IMG/VR virus record: IMGVR_UViG_3300049491_000634
Span: 1-37,339 of that record
Direction: 5' to 3' (one strand)
From: a virus
DNA length: 37,339 bases
Shown here: one piece after another, positions 15,908-22,974 of the stretch
Layout of the letters: every line of letters begins with the position of its first letter
Position numbering within the stretch: the first letter of the stretch is position 1
Translations under genes and position numbers: made by a program
The notes under the pieces: generated by a model
The model's input: the letters and a program-made list of their open reading frames with translations, nothing else
What the model was told of the DNA's origin: nothing
The model's database searches: none

Positions 15908-18046
15908 ATGGCCGAAGAAACCTCATCTACCACATCCGATCAGCAACTCTCCCAGATCATCGCCCAGCTGCTGTCGGGTAAAACCGCGCAGCCCGCCGCC
16001 GACCCCAACATGGGTCCGTCGTCGATGGAGGGGCGTGGTCTGCTGTCGCGCATCGGTGAAGGTCTCGCCGGTGGCGCCCAGTATGGTTCGACCCAGGAGC
16101 GGGAGCAGGGCGGCCTCGCCGCCCTCGGCGCCATGGGCGCGCGGATGCTGCAGGCGTCGGACTGGTCCTCGCAACCGCACACCTTCGGATCGATCCTCGG
16201 CCAGGGGCTGGAGTCCGCCCGCGGCAGCCTCGGCCAGACCCAGGCGGTCTCGGCGGCGCAACACTACGCGACGCAACAACTGGCGCATCAGCAGCAGCAG
16301 GACCAGATCGCGCGACTGCGGGAGGCGCTGCCGTATCTGAAGCTGCAAGAAGACCGGGCCGCCGTGGCGCGGATGAAAGCAGCGGACCAGCCAACCAACA
16401 CCGATATCGGAAAAGCCGGAACGACCACGACGAGCGACGTTCTGCCTCCGACGCCTGAACTGGCCCCCGTCGTGGCCCCAGGCGGCGCGAAGTTTCAGGT
16501 CGCGGCCACGGTGGCTGAGAAGTTTCAGGGTCTGGTCAACGACCTGGAGGCGAACGGCTACAGGCTCGATCCAGCCACATCGGGCGGCTACAACAAGCGT
16601 TTCATCGCCGGAACGCACACGCCTTCCAACCATGCGTTCGGCACCGCGATCGACATCAACTGGGCGAAGAACCCACAAGGCGGGAGCGCCTCCGACATCC
16701 CGCCGGATCTGGCGCGTAAACTGGCCGCCAAACACGGCCTGGTCTGGGGCGGCGACTGGTCAGGCAAGACGCGCGATCCGATGCACTTCGAGGTGCCGCG
16801 ACCGCGCGCCGACGCCACACCGGAAACTGGCGCCGTCCAGGCAGCAGGCGATGCCGCGCCAACCTCGAATGTTATCCCAACCTTGCCGCCCGCCGCCGCT
16901 GCTGCTTCAGCCGCCGATGTCGCCCAGATCGAGGCGGGCCGGGCCGAGGCCAGGACCAGTATGGCCAGTGGTCCAGGGCAAGGGACCATGGTGGCGGGGC
17001 CACCGGGGACAGTCCCGCCCGCGATGCCGCCCACACCTGAGTTCAAGATGCGGCCGCTGACGCCGACCGAGCAGGCGCAGACCAGCTACGCACTCTCCCC
17101 TGATGTCGAGCGGACACTAAAAGTCATGTCGGTGGGCGCGCGCACGCCGGAGGACGTGGTCAAGGTCCAGGACGCCCGACGCGCCGCGCTGATGACACAG
17201 CGCGAGAAAGCCGACGCCGCGCGTCTGGCCATTGAGAAAGAAGCGCGTCAGGACTGGCTGAAACAGAACAGCCCCGCGACGGATGCTCATCTCGCCGCCA
17301 GCGGCATGATACGCGAGCCTGGTGTGCAATACCTCGTGGACAACGCCGGAAATGTGACCACCAAGGCGATCCCCGTCGATGCGCGCGTCGCGGCCAGGGC
17401 GGAGGCCGAGGGTAAGAGGTATCTGACCGACTACGCCGAGCCTTACGACAAGATCCGCCCCGTGCATCAGTTGCTCGATCACATGGAGGCGCTGGATAAG
17501 AAGATTAAATCCGACTCCTTTGGCGGCCGTGGGACCGTTGGCTCGAACTTCGCCCAGAGCGTGCAGAAAACCCTGTCCGGCCTTGGTTTGGCATCACAAG
17601 ACATCACCGACGCCACCGCCAATCAGGAAGCTTATAACGCGTTACACAATCAACTCGTTCTTAAACTGAAAGGACTTAGCGGCACCAGCCTGGGTAATAC
17701 GTCCAACACCGATCTGGCATTCCTGGATACTTCCGCCCCCGCCATGAACACGACACCGGAAGGGCGGGCGCGGACCACCGCCGCGATCCGGCAGATCCTC
17801 AATTATCAGGGCAGGCTTTACGAGATCGCGACGGATTCCCTGCACGACCCGAACAACCATGGGACCATGCGTGATCTGCATGAGCGTCTGGCGAAAGAGC
17901 CGCCCGCCATTCCGACATTCCCTGGCAAGAGCATCTCACCGGCGGATGGCAAAGCCTGGATGGAACACAACAAGCCCCGGCGCGGGACCGCCTACTACAA
18001 TTCCAAGGGCGATCTGGCGATCTGGGGCGTGGACCCACTCGAATGA
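15908..18046 (+). CDS. Internal virion protein with M15 (VanY-like) peptidoglycan peptidase
   Basis: The 712-residue protein starts at the ATG at 15908, five bases after the previous stop; an in-frame ATG at 15848 lies inside that gene. Residues 196-297 are a zinc M15 peptidase: GYNKRFIAGTHTPSNHAFG, then TAIDIN and DPMHFEV, giving ligands H242, D249 and H293. The rest is long helical sequence, with Gln-rich coils (113-145), a Pro/Ala linker (300-360) and charged helices (395-500). The peptidase would cut peptidoglycan peptides so that ejection proteins and DNA can pass. The downstream gene overlaps by ATGA. Confidence 0.8.
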   Translation: MAEETSSTTSDQQLSQIIAQLLSGKTAQPAADPNMGPSSMEGRGLLSRIGEGLAGGAQYGSTQEREQGGLAALGAMGARMLQASDWSSQPHTFGSILGQGLESARGSLGQTQAVSAAQHYATQQLAHQQQQDQIARLREALPYLKLQEDRAAVARMKAADQPTNTDIGKAGTTTTSDVLPPTPELAPVVAPGGAKFQVAATVAEKFQGLVNDLEANGYRLDPATSGGYNKRFIAGTHTPSNHAFGTAIDINWAKNPQGGSASDIPPDLARKLAAKHGLVWGGDWSGKTRDPMHFEVPRPRADATPETGAVQAAGDAAPTSNVIPTLPPAAAAASAADVAQIEAGRAEARTSMASGPGQGTMVAGPPGTVPPAMPPTPEFKMRPLTPTEQAQTSYALSPDVERTLKVMSVGARTPEDVVKVQDARRAALMTQREKADAARLAIEKEARQDWLKQNSPATDAHLAASGMIREPGVQYLVDNAGNVTTKAIPVDARVAARAEAEGKRYLTDYAEPYDKIRPVHQLLDHMEALDKKIKSDSFGGRGTVGSNFAQSVQKTLSGLGLASQDITDATANQEAYNALHNQLVLKLKGLSGTSLGNTSNTDLAFLDTSAPAMNTTPEGRARTTAAIRQILNYQGRLYEIATDSLHDPNNHGTMRDLHERLAKEPPAIPTFPGKSISPADGKAWMEHNKPRRGTAYYNSKGDLAIWGVDPLE

Positions 18047-19779
18047 ACAGCGAAGAGTTCCGCGCCATCTACGGCCAGGACCCGGCGCCTGGCACGGTCT
18101 TCCCGGAGGACCAGCCGCGTCCCGCGCCCCCGCCGGGATCGGGCGGTGGCGGCCCCGCCATGACGCCGGAAGAAGCCCGCGCGATCTACGGTGATCATCC
18201 CGCGCCTTCATACGCCAGCCCGTTAAAGGAGCCTTACCAGGGCGGCAGGTCGGTCATCCCAAACGCGCCAAAGCAGTGGCGGGATCAGAGCGATCTGGCG
18301 CTGGCGGAAAACGCCGCGCTCCCGCTGAAGTTACCAGGACCGATCGAGCGAATCGGACAGGCGGCCACGGAAGGGTTCAAACAGACAGAACCCATTCAAA
18401 CGCCGTATCTTCGAGAGCTGTTCAATCGAGGGCCGCTCGGTAGATATATCTACAATCCCGCCCTGGACACGCTCGGTAGCGCCCTCGGTGTACTGAACGC
18501 CACCGGACGCGGGGTTCAACAAGGCGCCAAGGAAATTGGCGATACGATTGATCCACGCCTCGGGCGAGATCTCGCCATGGGAACCCAGGTAGGCGGAGCG
18601 TTACTGCCCCAGGCGGGGTTGGCCTATAAAGGGATGAAGCCAGACTTCACCCCCTCGACCCGCCCCTCCACCGTCATGGAGCGCATGGCGCCGCGACCGA
18701 TCGAAGGGCAGACCTCTCTTGGCCGGGCGATCGACCTGCTACGCCACGACACGGGGTGGGAGAAGCCAGAGACGCCCGGCTACCTGCCGCCGGGGGTCAA
18801 CCCCAACCAGCCGGGATTCGTGCCACCAGGGGCGGCGCTGCCGGTCACCGGGCCGCCCCCGGCGGGCGTGCCTGACGCACTGCTTGGTAAAGCTCTGGAG
18901 CAACAGCGCCCGGCACCACCCCCAACACCAGGGCCGTCGCTGGCGCCGCCGGAGGCGCTCGGGCCGGTGGAATACGCGAAGCAGATCTCTTCCGGTTACT
19001 TCGATATCGCGCACAGAAACAACGCGACCTATTCGCCTGAATACATGAACAAGGCATTCGATGTCGCCAAGGTCGTTCCAGGGCAGACGGAACACGGAAT
19101 AGTAACGGGTGGCCCAACCGCTGTAACGTCATTGCTTGAGCGGTGGCAGGGTCTGCGAGACAAGCCCGCGACCCTTCAGGGCGCGACGGAGATGGACCGC
19201 AGCCTCGCCGACCTGATCACCCAGGAATACGGCCCGAGAGGGATTTCTGGTCCTGGAAAACAACTTCAGGAGATCCAGCGCAACCTGCGCGACCATTTCG
19301 AGAACCCAGGCGCGGGAGACGTGACCGGCGGCACCGCTGGTATCGAGGCGATGGCGCCCGCCCGCCAGGCGTGGTCCCAGGCACTCAAGATGGATGACAT
19401 CGTCCGTATGCAGGAGCGCGCCGACCGGACACAAAACCCGACGCAGTCCATCAAGACCCAGGCGAACACGTTGCTTTCCAGTCGCACCAAATCTCGCGGC
19501 TGGTCTCCCGAGGAAAAAGCCGCACTGGAGCGCATGGCTGAGCGAGGCACGATTGGTGACGCCGTATACGGACTGGGCAGCCGCCTCCTGGGTAAGGCCG
19601 GCGCCGTCGTCGGCGCGTCGATAGGAGGTGTCCCTGGGATGCTCGCCGGCTATACCATAGGAGAAGGCGGAGCTGCCCTTTCCAGAGCGGGAGCCAATCG
19701 CGCGGGAGCCAGACGGATTCTGGAAATGTTAAATACGCTGAAGCAGGGCCTCCCCCCGCCACCGCCAGGAACTCCCTAA
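18043..19779 (+). CDS. Large internal virion (ejection) protein
   Basis: A 578-residue protein following the peptidase-bearing ejection protein and overlapping it by four bases. The N-terminus has two copies of a short motif, EEFRAIYGQDPAP (4-16) and EEARAIYGDHPAP (43-55). The middle is Pro-rich (240-310), and a glycine-zipper hydrophobic stretch lies at about 515-545 (GKAGAVVGASIGGVPGMLAGY). Position, size and zipper suggest the last ejection protein. No enzyme domain is visible. It ends at a TAA that overlaps the stop of the convergent holin-like gene, leaving no room for a terminator. Confidence 0.62.
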   Translation: MNSEEFRAIYGQDPAPGTVFPEDQPRPAPPPGSGGGGPAMTPEEARAIYGDHPAPSYASPLKEPYQGGRSVIPNAPKQWRDQSDLALAENAALPLKLPGPIERIGQAATEGFKQTEPIQTPYLRELFNRGPLGRYIYNPALDTLGSALGVLNATGRGVQQGAKEIGDTIDPRLGRDLAMGTQVGGALLPQAGLAYKGMKPDFTPSTRPSTVMERMAPRPIEGQTSLGRAIDLLRHDTGWEKPETPGYLPPGVNPNQPGFVPPGAALPVTGPPPAGVPDALLGKALEQQRPAPPPTPGPSLAPPEALGPVEYAKQISSGYFDIAHRNNATYSPEYMNKAFDVAKVVPGQTEHGIVTGGPTAVTSLLERWQGLRDKPATLQGATEMDRSLADLITQEYGPRGISGPGKQLQEIQRNLRDHFENPGAGDVTGGTAGIEAMAPARQAWSQALKMDDIVRMQERADRTQNPTQSIKTQANTLLSSRTKSRGWSPEEKAALERMAERGTIGDAVYGLGSRLLGKAGAVVGASIGGVPGMLAGYTIGEGGAALSRAGANRAGARRILEMLNTLKQGLPPPPPGTP

Positions 19780-19952
19780 CCGATCAACATCGCCAGATAC
19801 AGCAAGACGAATACCGCCGTGATCGGCAGCGCCACCAGGAGCGCGAAGAAAGTCCGAACGGGATGTCCACCCTCGGTCGCGGCGCCATGAATGATACCGG
19901 CGCAGGCGAAGATGGCAAGCATCATAAACCCGCCCACGATGCCGCCGATCAC
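19776..19952 (-). CDS. Two-span small membrane protein, putative holin
   Basis: The GTG start at 19952 overlaps the stop of the upstream minus gene. The 58-residue product has two hydrophobic spans (GGIVGGFMMLAIFACAGI and FFALLVALPITAVFVLLYLAML) joined by a short polar loop (HGAATEGGHPVR). This is the layout of class II holins, which open the inner membrane at lysis. The gene closes a three-gene minus operon between the late genes and the attachment region. No endolysin lies beside it, so the holin role is inferred. Confidence 0.55.
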   Translation of the reverse strand: MIGGIVGGFMMLAIFACAGIIHGAATEGGHPVRTFFALLVALPITAVFVLLYLAMLIG

Positions 19953-20158
19953 GGCGCACCTTCCAGCGCCCGCACCCGGTTCGCCAACCGCGCGTGCTGC
20001 GAGTGAACGGCGCGGTTTTCCGCCAGTAACGCCGTCAGCGTGCCGTCGAGCCGGATCACGATAGCGGTCAGGACGCCCATGTCGTCTCTCAAGCTGGCCA
20101 CCTCGGTCGTCAGCCGATCGATGGCGTGCCCGATGTAGGCGAGGTCCACGGGAGTCAT
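19949..20158 (-). CDS. Small coiled-coil protein of the lysis-like operon
   Basis: A 69-residue protein, coupled at both ends by four-base overlaps. It is largely one helix with heptad-like spacing (LTTEVASLRDDMGVLTAIV, then LDGTLTALLAENRAV). No signal peptide or membrane span. The function is unknown; by context it could regulate or partner the putative holin. Confidence 0.55.
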   Translation of the reverse strand: MTPVDLAYIGHAIDRLTTEVASLRDDMGVLTAIVIRLDGTLTALLAENRAVHSQHARLANRVRALEGAP

Positions 20159-20364
20159 GGCTCGGACCTCCGCTGGCGCATTTCGTCCTCCAGCCGTGAG
20201 ATGCGGCGACCAAGGGTCAGGCTGTCTTCCATCACGTAAACGACATGACCTTTGGTGTTGGTGACATCGTCCCGCACCAGGGTGATGGCGTCGAGCAACT
20301 CGGCCATCTTGGTGTTCACCTGGGTGAGCATGTTTTCAAAAAAGGCTTTTTCGTCGTCGGTCAT
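20155..20364 (-). CDS. Small coiled-coil protein, first gene of the lysis-like operon
   Basis: A 69-residue charged, helical protein (MTDDEKAFFENMLTQVNTK, then LGRRISRLEDEMRQR). It resembles the next gene in size and helical pattern. The ATG lies at the start of the minus-strand trio, with the promoter presumably in 20365-20500, though no clear -35/-10 was seen there. Function unknown. Confidence 0.55.
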   Translation of the reverse strand: MTDDEKAFFENMLTQVNTKMAELLDAITLVRDDVTNTKGHVVYVMEDSLTLGRRISRLEDEMRQRRSEP

Positions 20365-20502
20365 CGCTCAAATCCTGTTTGTGGATGAGCGGCACTCGGG
20401 CTACACCCCGCGTCAGGGTCCCCGAAACCGCTCAAACCGGTTTCCGCGCGTGAGTGGTCCGCCAGACCTGCTCACGCGCACCCGCCTCATACTCTTATCG
20501 TC

Positions 20503-20531
20503 CGGACAGCGGCAACGGTTTCGTGTAGTCT
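20503..20531 (+). promoter_or_regulatory. Possible promoter of the tRNA gene
   Basis: CGGACA at 20503-20508 and TAGTCT at 20526-20531 are 17 bp apart. Transcription would start at the tRNA 5' end (about 20538). The match to the sigma-70 consensus is partial. The rest of 20365-20536 shows no gene. Confidence 0.35.
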
Positions 20532-20536
20532 AGCCC

Positions 20537-20613
20537 CGTGGGGTGGAGCAGTCCGGTAGCTCATCAGGCTCATAACCTGAAGGTCACAGGTTCAAATCCT
20601 GTCCCCGCAACCA
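20537..20613 (+). tRNA. Initiator tRNA-fMet (CAU), complete with CCA; probable attachment site
   Basis: The 77 bases fold into a full cloverleaf: acceptor CGTGGGG / CCCCGCA (C1-A72 mismatch of initiators, U3-G70 wobble), D-stem GAGC/GCTC, anticodon stem TCAGG/CCTGA with the initiator's GC pairs and loop CTCATAA, T-stem ACAGG/CCTGT, then A73 and encoded CCA. The unpaired first base and the anticodon arm mark it as initiator type. Initiator tRNA genes are common phage integration sites, and the integrase remnant lies 0.5 kb away, so this is probably attP. It is longer than the usual 3'-half carried in attP and may also be functional. Confidence 0.85.
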
Positions 20614-20679
20614 CCTCCGTATCACGCCGATCCACGGCGTTTCGCGGCATTTCGCCCTCTGTCTCTGTTTTTAGAAATT

Positions 20680-20700
20680 GGCGGAAACGCGCCGTTTTTT
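20680..20700 (+). terminator. Weak terminator-like hairpin downstream of the tRNA
   Basis: GGCG-GAAACG-CGCC (20680-20693) is followed by GTTTTTT. The stem is only 4 bp but all GC. With the next hairpin it could end the tRNA transcript. Confidence 0.35.
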
Positions 20701-20745
20701 GACCGAAGCGGTGAGTTTGCGCGAGGAAGACCGCTGGTAATATAT

Positions 20746-20765
20746 GGCGGAAATCCGTCATTTTT
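20746..20765 (+). terminator. Terminator-like hairpin downstream of the tRNA
   Basis: GGCGG-AAAT-CCGTC (20746-20759) is a 5-bp stem with one G-U pair and a tetraloop, followed by ATTTTT. It resembles the hairpin 66 bp upstream in sequence (both begin GGCGGAAA), so the two may instead be protein-binding repeats of the att region. Confidence 0.4.
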
Positions 20766-20781
20766 CTGGTCATGGTTGGCG

Positions 20782-20801
20782 GTTGTCACTTAGTTGTCAC
20801 T
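20782..20801. repeat. Two 9-bp direct repeats one helical turn apart
   Basis: GTTGTCACT occurs at 20782-20790 and 20793-20801, an 11-bp period that puts both on the same DNA face. It overlaps the stop of the minus gene at 20790. Close to the attachment tRNA, this fits an integrase arm-type or excisionase site, but that is inference. Confidence 0.4.
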
Positions 20802-21128
20802 CGTTCCCGTTTTGGTTGCGTGATGGTCCGCCAGGGCACAGATCTGGTCCGCGACATTCTCCAAAGCGGTCTGGCGGTGTTCGTGGGCGACAGCGTCATC
20901 GATCCGTCCTCTCTGACGGGCTGATAGCGCGAGTTGCTTTTCATTCCTGGCGCGGCTTTCAACATGCAGCGCGGCTTCCTCCAGCGCATCACGTCGCACG
21001 CCCTCGGCGAAAGCGGTGATCATGGCTTCAGCGCCGACGATTTCAACTCGCGGAACGTCGTCATCGCCAAGCCGCATGTCCACTTCGATGGCGGCTGTGA
21101 GCCGATCAACCAGTTCGCGTGAGGTCAT
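20790..21128 (-). CDS. Small helical protein, last gene of the leftward early operon
   Basis: The 112-residue product starts at the ATG overlapping the stop of the Xis/Int remnant (ATGA). An upstream in-frame extension to 21257 runs through that gene and was rejected. Sequence is helical and charged (TSRELVDRLTAAIEVDMRL, EEAALHVESRARNEKQLAL). No domain recognised. It is the distal gene of the operon and borders the attachment region. Confidence 0.6.
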   Translation of the reverse strand: MTSRELVDRLTAAIEVDMRLGDDDVPRVEIVGAEAMITAFAEGVRRDALEEAALHVESRARNEKQLALSARQRGRIDDAVAHEHRQTALENVADQICALADHHATKTGTSDN

Positions 21129-21340
21129 GCTTCCCTCGTCTGCAACCGCACGATGGCCGCCGTCGCCATCCGCTCCTGATCGGCGCTGGCGGTGTAGAGC
21201 GACACAAGCGCAAGCGACCGATGCCCGGTGATGGCGGCGATCTCGTGCGCCGAACATCCGGCCTCCGCGAGGTTCGTATCGTAGCCGACGTAATCCGCCG
21301 CCTCACGCGCCGGCAGCCAACGGGGCGTGAGGTCAGACAT
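21125..21340 (-). pseudogene. Excisionase/integrase chimera: tyrosine recombinase C-terminal remnant
   Basis: This 71-residue frame joins two unrelated pieces. Residues 1-23 (SDLTPRWLPAREAADYVGY) look like the start of an AlpA/excisionase-type HTH protein. Residues 24-71 are the end of a tyrosine recombinase: AGCSAHEIAAITGHRSLALV, then SLYTASADQERMA, including the box-II H-x-x-R (GHRS) and the nucleophile Tyr (LYT). The core-binding domain and the first catalytic Arg are missing. A deletion between adjacent xis and int genes would give this structure. The start is the ATG at 21340. It cannot be a working integrase; residual DNA binding is possible. Confidence 0.7.
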
Positions 21341-21590
21341 CGGTGACGCTCCACCTACGGCACGCAGCGTCCGAGAGGCGCACATCAGTTCCTTGTCCGC
21401 CACTCCAATAAGCCCGCATCAAGCCGCATTTCGAATAGGTTTTGGCCAGATGCACCTTGGCCAGATGGACGCAGGTTCGGCACGTCTCACCCTCCGGTCC
21501 GGTTCCTGGAGCAGCGGCGTGGCCGTGTTTTTTTGACAATCGTCGAGCCGCTGACTCCGGCAGGAACATCAGATCGCGTTGCTCGCTCAT
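21333..21590 (-). CDS. Small Cys-rich, probably zinc-binding protein
   Basis: An 85-residue protein with four cysteines, C-x2-C (ETCRTCVH), a third in YSKCGLM and a fourth in DAACRRW, separated by a T-D-V-R segment. The pattern fits a small zinc fold seen in many phage early proteins. AKVHLAKTY contains a local duplication (LAK twice). It lies just upstream of the integrase remnant, overlapping its start. Function unknown. Confidence 0.6.
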   Translation of the reverse strand: MSEQRDLMFLPESAARRLSKKHGHAAAPGTGPEGETCRTCVHLAKVHLAKTYSKCGLMRAYWSGGQGTDVRLSDAACRRWSVTDV

Positions 21591-21787
21591 CGGTTTACTT
21601 CCCGCCAGATTTTCTCCGCTTCGTCCAACGGCATGTAGACAGCGCGGGACTCGGGGTCCAGAAATGGCTCAAAGGCGATGCGGGCTTGCGCTTTGCTCGC
21701 GAGCGCCACGCTCTGACCTTCGCGGCCCATATCATCGAGGATCTGATCCATCGCTTCGATCAGCGCCCCAACACGCGGGTCGATCAT
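21587..21787 (-). CDS. Small early protein, unknown function
   Basis: The 66-residue product starts at the ATG at 21787, which overlaps the stop of the lipoprotein-like gene. It is acidic and helical (VGALIEAMDQILDDMG), ending DEAEKIWREVNR. A longer in-frame start at 21943 would overlap that gene throughout and was rejected. Four-base overlaps on both sides support the call. Confidence 0.6.
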   Translation of the reverse strand: MIDPRVGALIEAMDQILDDMGREGQSVALASKAQARIAFEPFLDPESRAVYMPLDEAEKIWREVNR

Positions 21788-21969
21788 CGTCTGCCCCCGC
21801 GATAGTCCAGCCACAACCGCAGCCGCTCGTTTTCCACCATGTCCCGCTGTAGCCGCAGTTGCTCTGCCCATTCCAACCGCTGATCGAGGTTCTTCTGGCT
21901 CACGCACGCGGCGAGAGGCAGCAGCGCGGCGAGGCAGAGCCACGGGCGCGGATCAACAGGATTGGGCAT
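21784..21969 (-). CDS. Small putative lipoprotein (possible outer spanin)
   Basis: The 61-residue protein has a signal sequence with a lipobox (WLCLAALLPLAAC, cleavage before C22), followed by a charged helix (LDQRLEWAEQLRLQRDMV). Small lipoproteins of this size can be outer spanins (Rz1-like), which complete lysis of Gram-negative hosts. There is no overlapping inner-spanin gene, however, and the putative holin is 2 kb away. Lipoprotein is likely, spanin only possible. Confidence 0.6.
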   Translation of the reverse strand: MPNPVDPRPWLCLAALLPLAACVSQKNLDQRLEWAEQLRLQRDMVENERLRLWLDYRGGRR

Positions 21970-22120
21970 CGCCCGCCTCCTTCCCGCTAAACTCCCGTCG
22001 CCAGTGCTCCACGAGGTGCTGGTAATCACCCTCGCACAGAGGCACACCGTCGATATCTTCGGTTGTCGCCGGCTCGCCGCAGCACTCGCAGCGAAGCCCG
22101 CTCGTTTCAGGCTGTGACAT
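21953..22120 (-). CDS. Small zinc-ribbon-like protein
   Basis: A 55-residue protein with CECCGEPATTEDIDGVPLCE near the N-terminus, a C-x-C-C...C arrangement suggesting one zinc site with a nearby His. The ATG at 22120 was preferred over an upstream in-frame start at 22153, which would run into the next gene's end. Function unknown. Confidence 0.55.
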   Translation of the reverse strand: MSQPETSGLRCECCGEPATTEDIDGVPLCEGDYQHLVEHWRREFSGKEAGDAQSC

Positions 22121-22149
22121 CGTTCGTTGCCTTCGCGAGCGCGGAGTCA

Positions 22150-22356
22150 TCACCGTCGCGTCCGATACCGGCTCAGATGCTCCACGGCGACGGCCTCCGC
22201 CAGCCGCGTGCTGATGCGGTCCTCATCCACGAGTTCATCCAGGCACCGCTCCTGCGCCCGCACACGCGCCGCCAACGCACGCAGGTGGACAGCAATCGCG
22301 GGGTTGGTCTCGGAGATGGCGTCGGCGATAACGAGCAGCTCGGCGTGGTTGCTCAT
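22150..22356 (-). CDS. Small helical early protein, full-length copy of a duplicated pair
   Basis: This 68-residue protein begins MSNHAELLVIADAISETNPA and continues as a charged helix (LRALAARVRAQERCLDELV). Its first 22 residues match the peptide encoded at 22631-22699, so the region has a partial duplication. The ATG at 22356 overlaps the stop of the upstream gene. Function unknown. Confidence 0.6.
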   Translation of the reverse strand: MSNHAELLVIADAISETNPAIAVHLRALAARVRAQERCLDELVDEDRISTRLAEAVAVEHLSRYRTRR

Positions 22357-22631
22357 GGCGCCAGCACCTTCGCGACGACGTGGCGGGCTGCTCTGGCTCT
22401 GTCCGTTACCACGGCGATCCATGAGAGCGTCCGGTCTTCGTTGTAGTCCTGCGTTGCCGCGTGCTCCGCGAAGTCAATCAACAGGCCCAGATATTCGTCA
22501 CACTTCAGCAGCGCCGCCCGCAGATCGTTCAGAGCGTCCACAACATCCTCGACCGGCACCATCACGCCATCACGCAGAATGGCCGCGCCATCGTCGCATA
22601 CGCCTTCGGTCCACTCAGGGACGGCGCTCAT
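22353..22631 (-). CDS. Small early protein, unknown function
   Basis: A 92-residue protein with an acidic N-terminal half (GVMVPVEDVVDALNDLRAAL) and a helical C-terminal half. GTG at 22634 directly precedes the ATG at 22631, so either may be used. It is coupled to the short peptide gene upstream. No domain recognised. Confidence 0.58.
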   Translation of the reverse strand: MSAVPEWTEGVCDDGAAILRDGVMVPVEDVVDALNDLRAALLKCDEYLGLLIDFAEHAATQDYNEDRTLSWIAVVTDRARAARHVVAKVLAP

Positions 22632-22699
22632 CACGCCGTCACCGGGTCGGTCTCACTGATGGCGGCGGCGATGTCGATCAACTCGGAGTGGTTGCTCAT
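22631..22699 (-). CDS. 22-residue peptide, truncated duplicate of the 22150-22356 gene
   Basis: The peptide MSNHSELIDIAAAISETDP plus three residues closely matches the start of the downstream 68-residue protein (MSNHAELLVIADAISETNP), then stops. Its TGA overlaps the start of the intervening gene. It may be a duplication remnant or a translated leader peptide. Confidence 0.5.
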   Translation of the reverse strand: MSNHSELIDIAAAISETDPVTA

Positions 22700-22702
22700 G
22701 GC

Positions 22703-22885
22703 CTACAACCTTTCGCTGATGAACTGGTGCAGCACGTCCAGAAACTCCCGCCGCGAAAACTCGCCGCCCTCGCCGTCGCGGTCGAGCCAGATGCGGTCAA
22801 CGTCGGCACACAACGCGATCGTGACGCCATCGACGCGCAGCGCGAACCCCGCCGCGTCAATCGGCGTGAACTCGTTCTCGCTCAC
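22703..22885 (-). CDS. Small early protein, unknown function
   Basis: A 60-residue acidic protein (IALCADVDRIWLDRDGEGG, ending in a helix). It begins MSENEFTP and may be distantly related to the gene at 22974-23183 (MSEKPDTP; both have DG...IWL and a C-terminal helix). Overlaps the upstream membrane-peptide gene by four bases. Confidence 0.58.
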   Translation of the reverse strand: MSENEFTPIDAAGFALRVDGVTIALCADVDRIWLDRDGEGGEFSRREFLDVLHQFISERL

Positions 22886-22974
22886 CGCACCACCTCGTCA
22901 GCCAGGGCCAACACGAAAAGGACCGTATAAACGACGCCCGTCGCGAGGCAGGCGAGGATGGTGAGGACGCGCAT
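22882..22974 (-). CDS. 30-residue membrane peptide
   Basis: A short gene coupled at both ends (TGATG upstream, ATGA-type downstream). The peptide is one membrane span (VLTILACLATGVVYTVLFVL) ending ADEVVR. A longer in-frame start at 23154 crosses the upstream gene and was rejected. Role unknown. Confidence 0.5.
   Translation of the reverse strand: MRVLTILACLATGVVYTVLFVLALADEVVR

Noticed and set aside
20570-20773. A 67-codon minus-strand frame ending in AGTGFEPVTFRL
   Set aside because: That ending is simply the antisense translation of the tRNA-fMet gene, a well-known artefact beside tRNA attachment sites. It crosses two hairpins and is not coupled to neighbours.
22127-22930. A 267-codon plus-strand frame in the small-gene cluster
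   Set aside because: It runs antisense to five coupled minus-strand genes, one of which has a duplicate nearby. It is Arg/Ser-rich with no domain.
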